DNA of 64,000 bases from CBDBND01 sp965262665 (lineage in GTDB: Bacteria; Pseudomonadota; Alphaproteobacteria; Rhodospirillales; Rhodospirillaceae): positions 3,844,001 through 3,908,000 of the forward strand of contig CBDHFR010000004.1 in the NCBI GenBank assembly GCA_965262665.1. The letters run 5' to 3'. Under the pieces are notes generated by a model. That model made no database searches, had not been told where the DNA came from, and worked only from the letters and a program-made list of their open reading frames with translations. The position numbers and the translations under genes were made by a program. Each line of letters opens with the position of its first letter. Position 1 is the stretch's first letter. Below are positions 53,869-61,406 of the stretch, one piece after another.

Positions 53869-54255
53869 ATAACGCTGGGACGGGGCGGCGGGCACACACG
53901 GTCCGTCGCGGCGCTTGGCGAACGGCGCATTTGACGGCGCGGCCCACCTTCAGGCCCGGCGCTTGCCACCAGAGAAGTTTCACCACGCCCCCAATCAATA
54001 CGGCCGTAACCCCTGTAGCCCCCGAGACGGCCCCCATGCACGCCACTCCAAAGGGATGGGGTGACCCGATTAAACGTCCAGACCACCGGAAATCGATTTT
54101 TTGATTTTCCTATATATTTAAGAGTATCTTGGAAACGCGTGAAAGTTTGTTATCGGCCTGCGGGCGGATGCTCCTCGTCGTGGAATAGCGGTGGGCAGGT
54201 TTCGTATCCGCGCGGCGGGACTGCTATACCCGATCAGTTAATGGAACCAAGCAAC
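53869..54255. other. 387 bp between IS91 transposase and TonB receptor
   Basis: GC-rich sequence to about 54060 that probably contains the 3' (origin) end of the IS91 element, then more AT-rich DNA up to the receptor start. No other gene is supported; the open frame leading into the receptor has no coding character before 54241. Confidence 0.5.
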
Positions 54256-56790
54256 ATGAACAAACAAGCAATCGCCTGCGAACGCCTAGCTTCAAATCTC
54301 TCCAAGATCGGCCTCTCACTGCTGGCGCTATTCGCCGCAACGTTTGTTAGTAGCGGCCAAGCGATATCCGAGACCGCGCAAGTGGAAATTGAGGAAGTGG
54401 TAGTGGTTGGCACCCGGGCGCTGCCCCGTTCCGTCGAGGATTCGTCGGTTCCCGTCGACGCCATCAGCAGTGAAGATTTCGAGAATCAAGGCGGCAGCGA
54501 CATGTCCAATCTGATAAGGGCGCTGGTGCCTTCCTTCCACGTCAACGACAACCCGTCTCGCGACCTGGCGGCCCTGTTGCGCCCGGTCAACCTGCGCGGA
54601 CTGGCTCCGGACCACACCCTGGTGCTGATGAACAACAAGCGCCGGCACCGGGGCTCAGTCATACAGTGGATTTCTAACGGCGCTTCCAACGGTGCCCAGG
54701 GGCCAGACATTTCTGCCATTCCCGCCATAGCCATCAAGCGCATGGAGGTGCTGCGCGACGGCGCGGCGGCCCAGTACGGCTCCGACGCTATCGCTGGTGT
54801 GCTGAACTTCGTCCTCAAGGATGCTTCGGAGGGCGTCACTTTCGAGGCTCGGTATGGCTTTTATACAGAGAATTCCGATGAGGACCTGACCACCATCGCT
54901 GGCAATGTCGGCCTGCCGCTGTCCGACAACGGTTTTGCCAATTTGAGTATCGAATACGCCGAATCCTCGCCGACAGACCGTAGCGTACAGCACCAGGACG
55001 CCACGGCGCTGATTGACCTCGGCATCCCGAACGTCGCAAACCCGGCCAAGCCCTGGGGTTCGCCCAAGGTCAGCGACAGCATCAAGTCTGTAGCCAACCT
55101 AGGCCTCAAACTCAACGAAGACCATTCCATCTACGCGTTCGGCAACTATGCAAACCGCGAGGTGGAAACACCGTTCTTCTTCCGCAGCCCAATGAACCGT
55201 AACGGAGTGTATAAGACAAGCAGCAATATATTCCTGGTCGGTGGCGATGGTTGCCAAGCGAAGTATAACGTGCCGTCTACAGCCAACAACCTACTGGCTT
55301 TCCGGGACGCGGTGACTGCCGATGCGGACTGTTTTTCATTCGTCGAACTTTATCCGGAAGGGTTCACGCCGACCTTCGGCGCGGAGATGACCGACTACTC
55401 TGTCGTCGCCGGGGTGAAGGGCGGCTTGGCTAATGGGCTGCTCTATGACATCTCCGGCAGTATCGGCGAGAACAACATGGATGGCTTCCTCAATAACTCG
55501 CTGAATCCCTCCCTTGGCCCAAATTCACAGCGGGATTTTGACATCGGCGAGTACACACAACAAGAAACCAACTTCAACCTCGATCTGTCCTACCTGATCG
55601 ATGTCGGCATGGCCTCGGACCTCAACATCGCCGGCGGTTTCGAATGGCGCGAAGAGGAATTCGAGATATCCACGGGCGAGCAGGCCTCCTGGGAAATCGG
55701 GCCCTATCAGCAGTACGGTTTCGGTACCGGTTCAAACGGCTTTGGCGGCTTCAACCCCGCATCGTCCGGGACCTGGAACCGCGCCAATATCGCGGCCTAT
55801 CTGGACCTGGAAGTGAACGCCACCGAAAACTGGCGCATTGGCGGGGCCTTCCGCTGGGAGGACTTCGACGGTTTCGGCAGCACTACCAATTTCAAGCTAG
55901 CCACCCACTTGCGCTTAACGAACGCGTTCGCTCTGCGCGGATCCTTCGGCAGCGGCTTCCGGGCGCCGACGCCGGGTCAGTCCAACGCCCGCAACGTTTC
56001 TACTGTGGTCAATGCCGCTACCAACGCCTTCGAGGAGAGGGGCACCATCGGCTCCACCCACCCGGTGGCAATGGCCTTGGGCGGTCGAGAGCTTGAGCCG
56101 GAGGAAAGCGAGAACCTTAGTCTCGGCGCCGTGTTCGCCCTGGACAATGGTCTGAGCCTGACCGCGGACTACTTCCGCATCAATGTCGATGACCGGATCG
56201 CCCTGTCGGGCCTATTCAACGTCACGGACGAGATCAAGCAGGCTCTGGTCGCCGCTGGAGTTCCAGAGGCTCGCGAATTCACGTCGGTGCGCTACTTCAC
56301 CAACGACTTCGACACCAGGACCGAGGGCGTCGATGTCGTGCTCTCCTACGGTTGGGAAACGGATCTCGGCAGCACCGACCTGCTGCTCTCGTTCAACCAC
56401 ACCAGCACCAAGGTGCGCAACTTCCGCGCAGGATCGACGATCACCGCCGACGACACAATCGACAACCTGGAGCGCGGGGCGCCGGAGACACGCTTCAACC
56501 TGACACTTACCCACAGCATCGACCAGTGGTACCTGATGGCGCGCTACAGCTATTTCGGCGAGTGGTACGACGACCACAGCGCCGCCGATTTCGACGGCTA
56601 CGGCTTGGCGGACTTGATGGCGCGGTACAACTTTACGAGCGGCCTAGCTCTCTCGATCGGCGCCGAAAACGTGCTGGACGAGTATCCGGATAAGGCCATC
56701 AACTACGGCAATGGACGCAAGTATCCGCGCTACTCCCCAGCGGGCCACAACGGCGCACTGGTTTATGCCAAGGTCAGTTATTCGTTGTAG
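54256..56790 (+). CDS. TonB-dependent outer-membrane receptor A
   Basis: About 844 residues: signal peptide (IGLSLLALFAATFVSSGQAI), TonB-box-like EEVVVVGTRALPRS, plug domain (VPVDAISSEDFENQGGSDMS, LRGLAPDHTLVLMNNKRRHR, MEVLRDGAAAQYGSDAIAGV) and a beta-barrel ending in GALVYAKVSYSL with a terminal Leu rather than Phe. Family members import siderophores, cobalamin, sugars or other nutrients. ATG 54256 is chosen for the signal peptide; ATG 54241 is possible. Closely similar to the receptor at 61407 (same plug motifs, same FRAPTPGQSNA-type loop), so they are paralogues. Complete. Confidence 0.92.
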   Translation: MNKQAIACERLASNLSKIGLSLLALFAATFVSSGQAISETAQVEIEEVVVVGTRALPRSVEDSSVPVDAISSEDFENQGGSDMSNLIRALVPSFHVNDNPSRDLAALLRPVNLRGLAPDHTLVLMNNKRRHRGSVIQWISNGASNGAQGPDISAIPAIAIKRMEVLRDGAAAQYGSDAIAGVLNFVLKDASEGVTFEARYGFYTENSDEDLTTIAGNVGLPLSDNGFANLSIEYAESSPTDRSVQHQDATALIDLGIPNVANPAKPWGSPKVSDSIKSVANLGLKLNEDHSIYAFGNYANREVETPFFFRSPMNRNGVYKTSSNIFLVGGDGCQAKYNVPSTANNLLAFRDAVTADADCFSFVELYPEGFTPTFGAEMTDYSVVAGVKGGLANGLLYDISGSIGENNMDGFLNNSLNPSLGPNSQRDFDIGEYTQQETNFNLDLSYLIDVGMASDLNIAGGFEWREEEFEISTGEQASWEIGPYQQYGFGTGSNGFGGFNPASSGTWNRANIAAYLDLEVNATENWRIGGAFRWEDFDGFGSTTNFKLATHLRLTNAFALRGSFGSGFRAPTPGQSNARNVSTVVNAATNAFEERGTIGSTHPVAMALGGRELEPEESENLSLGAVFALDNGLSLTADYFRINVDDRIALSGLFNVTDEIKQALVAAGVPEAREFTSVRYFTNDFDTRTEGVDVVLSYGWETDLGSTDLLLSFNHTSTKVRNFRAGSTITADDTIDNLERGAPETRFNLTLTHSIDQWYLMARYSYFGEWYDDHSAADFDGYGLADLMARYNFTSGLALSIGAENVLDEYPDKAINYGNGRKYPRYSPAGHNGALVYAKVSYSL

Positions 56791-57151
56791 AAGCCACACT
56801 GGAGCCTAGGAGACCGCCCCTGTTCAATGGGGCAGATCAATCCCGGGTCTGTGCCTGACTTCAGCGCCCAGGGGACATTTTTAGAACTTCATCTGGCTTT
56901 CAAAAGCGAAAGGGTCGCTTTTCCCATTATTTTTGCTAAAGAAATAGCTCATACTGAACTGCGGCAAAAAGCTAATTTCCATGAATTATGCGGACTACCA
57001 AGGGCATTGTCAGACTAAAATAGCATGTTAGAATTTTCCGGTTGTTGAGCCAGCTTCGTCGCCCGTACTTGTCCGGTGTCCCTTCCATTTACCTTATCCG
57101 CCGGAATTCATGATGAAGTCGAGCAAGGTGTTTGTGATCTAAGATAGCCAA
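56791..57151. other. 361 bp of intergenic DNA and repeat ends
   Basis: Contains a left half of the GGCATTGTCAGACTAAA repeat (57003-57078, matching 14385-14463 and 23867-23944) joined to a degenerate TGTCCCTTCCATTTACCTTA terminus (about 57077-57100). A 63-codon frame at 56827 ends inside the repeat and has no recognisable family. No terminator with a U-tract after the receptor. Confidence 0.6.
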
Positions 57152-57284
57152 TCACCTCAATTTGTCCCACATATTCTGACGGCGAATATTGCCCGGAACG
57201 CCGTGAGCACACATCCGCCGCACGGCCCAGACCAGCTTTCCGACAATGTGGGCGTCCTCTGCTAGACAAGTAATGGAGCGCTTA
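57152..57284 (-). pseudogene. unidentified gene C-terminus cut by IS5
   Basis: The minus strand from the IS5 boundary to a stop at 57152 reads LAEDAHIVGKLVWAVRRMCA, then HGVPGNIRRQNMWDKLR. It looks like genuine coding sequence of an unknown protein whose remainder has been lost. Not recognised. Confidence 0.35.
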
Positions 57285-58191
57285 GAGTCGGTTTCGAAAG
57301 TCATGCGGCTCGGGCCAATCTGCGGACGAGGAGCATGACGGAGGCGGCGTAGAGGAAGGCGCGGGCCGAGGCGATGGTGGCCTCGAAGTCCTTTGCCAGT
57401 CGCCGGTTGCGGTTGATCCAGGCGAAGAAGCGCTCCACGACCCAGCGGCGCGGTTGGACGGCGAAGCCGACCTGATCGGGGCTTTTGCGCACGATCTCGA
57501 CGGCGATCATGGTGGCCGTGGCGACCTTCTCGCCGGCGTAGCCGCTGTCGGCAAAGACCTTCTCGATGAACGGAAACGAGCCGCGTGAGGCGCACAGCAG
57601 CGGCCCGCCACCATCGCGGTCCTGGATACTCGCCGGATGCGCCTCGAGCACGAGGCCGCGCCCGTCGGTGTCGACCAGCGCGTGGCGCTTGCGCCCCTTG
57701 ATCTTCTTGCCCGCATCGTAGCCGCGGGGGCCACCAGCCTCGGTCGTCTTGACGCTCTGGCTGTCGATAATCGCGCCGCTCGGGCTGGCCTCGCGTCCGA
57801 CCCGCTCGCGATCGGCCATGACCAGAAAGTGGTTGATCTTCTCAAGGAGGCCGTCGTCGCGGAACTTAGCGAACCAGCGATAGATCGTGCCCCACGGTGG
57901 TAAATCGCTTGGCAGCAAGCGCCAAGGGCAGCCAGCCCGCATCACGTAGAAAATGCCGTTGACGATCTCTCGCATCGGCCATGACCGGGGCCGTCCCGTG
58001 CCATGAGCCGGAGGCAAATGAGGCTCGATCACAACCCACTCCGCAGCGGTCAAATCAGTCTGATAACGCAGCGCCTTGCGGCTATGCTGCTCTCGGGTGG
58101 TCGGCGTCCACATGGCGGCTCCAGATCGGTTTCAGCAACCTTCCTGGAATCACATCGACACCGGCCACTCAACCCCTTTCGAAACGGCCTC
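57285..58191 (-). mobile_element. second IS5-family (IS427-like) copy, 907 bp
   Basis: Inverted relative to, and nearly identical with, the copy at 14464-15370. Ends GAGTCGGTTTCGAAAG and CGAAACGGCCTC. The trinucleotide TTA flanks both ends (57282-57284 and 58192-58194), again a TNA duplication. The near identity indicates recent transposition, and two inverted copies 43 kb apart could mediate inversion of the intervening DNA. Confidence 0.92.
57301..58113 (-). CDS. IS5-family transposase, second copy
   Basis: 270 residues, the same protein as at 14542-15354 apart from Ala instead of Asp at residue 24 (DLTAAEW). The DDE residues in IIDSQSVKT, FADSGYAG and VVERFFAWINRN are intact. Expected to be functional. 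Confidence 0.93.
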   Translation of the reverse strand: MWTPTTREQHSRKALRYQTDLTAAEWVVIEPHLPPAHGTGRPRSWPMREIVNGIFYVMRAGCPWRLLPSDLPPWGTIYRWFAKFRDDGLLEKINHFLVMADRERVGREASPSGAIIDSQSVKTTEAGGPRGYDAGKKIKGRKRHALVDTDGRGLVLEAHPASIQDRDGGGPLLCASRGSFPFIEKVFADSGYAGEKVATATMIAVEIVRKSPDQVGFAVQPRRWVVERFFAWINRNRRLAKDFEATIASARAFLYAASVMLLVRRLARAA

Positions 58192-58328
58192 TTAGTCCGG
58201 GTTGGCGGAGATTAGCCGCTGCCGGGTCTGCTCGCCGCGCATGACGACCGCCCCGGTTTGACTCATCAAATAGAAATGCCTATCAAGCGCTTAAACCCAA
58301 CTCGCCAATAGACACCAAGGCCAAGAAC

Positions 58329-58780
58329 CTATTGCCAATTATTGTTGGCATACCCATCGATCATCGTAGAGGCACGCTCTAAAATCGGCTGCCACTCGGT
58401 GCCCGAGTGTCCCTGGCCGAGCCAGCCAAGCGCCCCAGGTTTTTGCTCCAGGAGCGGCAGGAAGCGCATAGGATCGAAGACCATGTCAGCCTTCTCGTAG
58501 GATCGGCGGTGTCGCGCGACCACCTCCGCCCCGCAGCCGATGACGACCTTGTCGACATAAACGCGAACCTGGACCTCATGATGGGCATAAGCCACTGGCA
58601 CCGAGTAGTCGTTGCCGCGGTAGCGCACCATTGAGATCGATGTGGCCCGGGTGCTAACCTTCTCGCTGGCGTCATACGCCACAGCAGGAAGGCCCATCAA
58701 CGCATCGAGATCGCGCGCATCAGGCGTTCGCCGATCGTCTCGCTGTGCCCGCACGCAGCACCTCGCTCTGGCGCTTGAGG
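58329..58780 (-). pseudogene. IS21-family istA fragment, C-terminal
   Basis: The minus strand encodes the C-terminal Mu-transposase-like region of an IstA protein: AVAYDASEKVSTRATSISMV, RYRGNDYSVPVAYAHHEVQV and VVARHRRSYEKADMVFDPMR. It has neither start nor catalytic core. It is from a different IS21 branch from the element at 49.6 kb. To the right it meets the permease fragment. Confidence 0.72.
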
Positions 58781-58869
58781 CACTATACCTCCAGCCAAGC
58801 ATTCAGCGCCTCGAAGCTCTCGCAGCGGGGCATCGGGACCAGGGAGTTCCGTCGGGCATCTGCCGCGTT

Positions 58870-59622
58870 GGTGCACTCAAGGGTCTTGATGGCGTTGAAA
58901 GAGTTGAGAAATTCACTGTCAGCGTCAATTTGGCTGCGATCGCCACAATGCTGATAGTGCTTGCCATCTTCGGGAGTGACCTGCCCTCCGAATACAGTTG
59001 GACTGCGAACGCGCGTGATACGCATGCCTTCGATTGGGATACGGTCTGTTTCCTGATGGGTCTGCTGATTATCGTTCAAGGTTTCGAGACAACCCGATTC
59101 ATGGGCGAAATGTATGATCCTGAAACGCGCATCCGGGTAATGAAGAGGGCTCAGATCGTCTCGTCGCTGATCTACGTCGCGTTCTTCATCCTTATGATTC
59201 CGCTGTTTTCCTATTTCACTTCCACGAACGATGTCGCTGGGTTGATCGACGTGATCGGGCGTGTGAAGCCGTGGCTTCCGTTTGTCGTCGCAGCCGGCGC
59301 GATCGCCAGCCAGTTCAGTGCCGCCGTGGCTGATTCGATCGGCGCCAGTGGTTTGATCAGCAACGCCACCCACCGGCTTGTCGATCCCAGGCAAGCGTAT
59401 TTGTTGATCGGTGCGGTTTCGGTTTTCTTGATATGGGCAACCGACGTGGTATCCATTGTCGCACTGGCCTCTCGCGCCTTTGCCTTGTTTTACGCTCTAC
59501 AATGTGTGGTGGCGGCGCTTGTCGCACGCGGCAACGGGCGGAATGCAACCGCATATTGGTTTGGTTTTCTCGCCATAGGGTCGTTTATTATCGCTGTGTT
59601 TGGCACACCTGCCGGCGGCTGA
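58870..59622 (+). pseudogene. APC-type permease, C-terminal fragment
   Basis: About 250 codons with seven or so hydrophobic helices: VEKFTVSVNLAAIATMLIVL, CFLMGLLIIVQGFETTRFMG, FVVAAGAIASQFSAAVADSI and ATAYWFGFLAIGSFIIAVFG. The pattern fits an amino acid/polyamine/organocation-type transporter lacking its first five helices. The 5' part has been replaced by the istA fragment. No start codon with a ribosome site precedes it, so it is probably not expressed. Confidence 0.65.
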
Positions 59623-59727
59623 TGTAACATATTTGTTGTGCCGCAAGCGGAAGCGGCAGGGTATCCGGAAGTTGGTGGCCGATCTCCTTTGGTAATGGGT
59701 GAAGCAGCCGGCCCGCCGCAAACGGCG

Positions 59728-59757
59728 TGGCGACTATATATATGGCGACTATATATA
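59728..59757. repeat. two tandem copies of TGGCGACTATATATA
   Basis: A perfect 15-bp direct repeat (59728-59742, 59743-59757) in a short gene-free gap. AT-rich and probably a slippage product. Confidence 0.8.
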
Positions 59758-59764
59758 TAATGTG

Positions 59765-60190
59765 CGCCGTCTAATTGACGGCGGGGGAGGCAGCATGAGC
59801 AACTCCGCTCAGGGGATCATCCTGTGTGGCATCCGGCGCAACGTCCAGGTCAGCAAACGGCCAGCGTTCGAGCACCTCCGCACCGGGGGCGAACACCCGG
59901 GTACGCCAGGAGACGATCTCGCTGATGCAGCCCATGCGTTTGAGGGTGGCGACTTCGCCGTCGGCGGGTCCCTCGATCTCGACCCGGTTGGCGCCCATGA
60001 GGCGGCGGCGGCGCGTTCAAGCACAGCGCCGAACGCTTCGGCCGCCGTTACCGCGGGACCGCCCGCGAGGCCGAAGGCGGCGCGCACGATGCGGACCTGC
60101 TCGGCGGTGAGCATGCGTCCGATCATCGCTTCGCCGGTATCGGCGGTAAGCCGGCGCACCCGCAGCGTCTCGCCGGGCAGGCGACGAAGC
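59765..60190 (-). pseudogene. gene fragment, possibly Strawberry-notch-like helicase C-terminal region
   Basis: Two minus-strand frames read in series: GETLRVRRLTADTGEAMIGR, MLTAEQVRIVRAAFGLAGG, then after a frame change VEIEGPADGEVATLKRMGCI and SEIVSWRTRVFAPGAEVLER. The EIVSWRTR segment recalls the C-terminal domain of Strawberry-notch-family proteins carried by phages and plasmids, but I am not certain. It is joined directly to a truncated ISAs1, which cut off the rest. Confidence 0.35.
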
Positions 60191-60561
60191 ACTGTTGGAA
60201 CATCCGCGCATCCAGGATGGCAAGGATCGTGCCCAGTTGGTCGTGGGACGGCGTGCCATCGGAAAACGGCCGGAAGCGGCGTAGAAGATCGCGTTTCTTG
60301 TCGCCGAAACGGGCAATATCGACAATGCTGTCGGCGCCCGCCAGCACCGCCAATAGGCAAAGCAGCAGCACCTCATCAAGCGGATAGACCACTTTGCCCC
60401 GTTGGCGAGGGTCCGCAAGATCCTCAAAATGATCAAGAAAGACAACGGCTTCCGCGAATGCGCCCGAACTCTCCATCATAACCTCCCATACCGAATCGGC
60501 GGTCTTCGATAGATTCAGCACAGCAACACATTGTCACGCACTTTTTCACCCGATTGCCCTG
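60191..60561 (-). mobile_element. ISAs1-family 5' end fragment
   Basis: The terminus CACCCGATTGCCCTG ends at 60561, as in the element at 30191. The minus-strand frame from 60521 encodes the transposase N-terminus: VVFLDHFEDLADPRQRGKVV, YPLDEVLLLCLLAVLAGADS and DGTPSHDQLGTILAILDARM, and breaks off near 60191. It is related to but distinct from the 30.2-kb copy. Confidence 0.8.
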
Positions 60562-61406
60562 GGCTTTTGATGCTCAGGTCTTGACCTTCGGGATGTCTTG
60601 CCATCGGGTGGTGTAGCAGGGTGAGCGGAAAGCGCTGCTCGATTGCCAAGCTGCGGCCTTGTGCCGCAGGGCCGAACTGGAAGGATCCACGCCTAATTCA
60701 AGCAGATGAGGTAAATAAAAGGGACAGCCGGAAATTTCACACTGATTCACTACCCAACCCCTTGAATTAAGGCATGAATTACATTATGCATTTCGAGGTA
60801 ACGGGCCTTCAAATTAAGGATTTCGAAGGCGCTTTCGGAGTAGTATCCCACTCACGGAAAAGCACCCGAGGGGATTTGTGTGGTGGCCAGGCTCGAATGG
60901 TGTCGGCACTGCTCCAACGACAGGTGGGTCAAAGTGTAAATGGTGGGCGTTATTTTTGAAGTAAATAGCCGTTTATCTAACTTTGCCTTGGCATCGGTAT
61001 CGGAGTTTCTGGCTATAACTAACCGAGCGTTAGCTATGTCCTGTGCGCACCCGCGCTCTTTCTCCCCATCTCCCTCACGACTGTTTAAACCTCGCCGTTC
61101 GGATTCTCTCGTCCGGTTGTCCAGGCACGGCCGAGCCTTCCACCGCCGCCGTACTCGCAGCCGCGCACCGCATCATCTTTATGACCTGAATCTGCCCGGA
61201 GACCGTATCGCGGCATGTCCCTGCCTTCCGCCGCGGTTGCCGCGTGTCGGTCCATTTCACCCTCTTCCACGTTGTCCTTCATGCTTCGAGACTTGCTTTC
61301 CGTTTGCCTTGAATAGGAGTTACTATTATGGCAGATGACATATCACGCAACGGTAGATCACGACCCTCAGGTCTTGGCATGCTTTTTCAAGAACAGGATC
61401 TCACTA
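60562..61406. other. 845-bp leader region of the last receptor, no gene recognised
   Basis: Near 60705-60735 there is an inverted degenerate TGTCCCTT-type repeat end (GATGAGGTAAATAAAAGGGA). Short frames at 60774 and 60940 have no family-like features. A TetR-type palindrome lies at 61015-61037. The rest is probably the promoter and long leader of the receptor gene. Confidence 0.5.
61015..61037. promoter_or_regulatory. palindrome resembling a TetR-family operator
   Basis: ATAACTAAC, CGAGC, GTTAGCTAT: nearly symmetrical arms around a five-base centre, similar to the ACTAAC...GTTAGT operators of many TetR regulators. It lies about 370 bp before the TonB receptor start at 61407. No intact TetR gene is in the window. 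Confidence 0.4.

Noticed and set aside
57981..58244. Plus-strand ORFs over the IS5 copy
   Set aside because: They are antisense shadows of the transposase and IS ends.
60940..61338. 132-codon ORF before receptor B
   Set aside because: Arg/Pro-rich sequence without family features, in what looks like a leader region.
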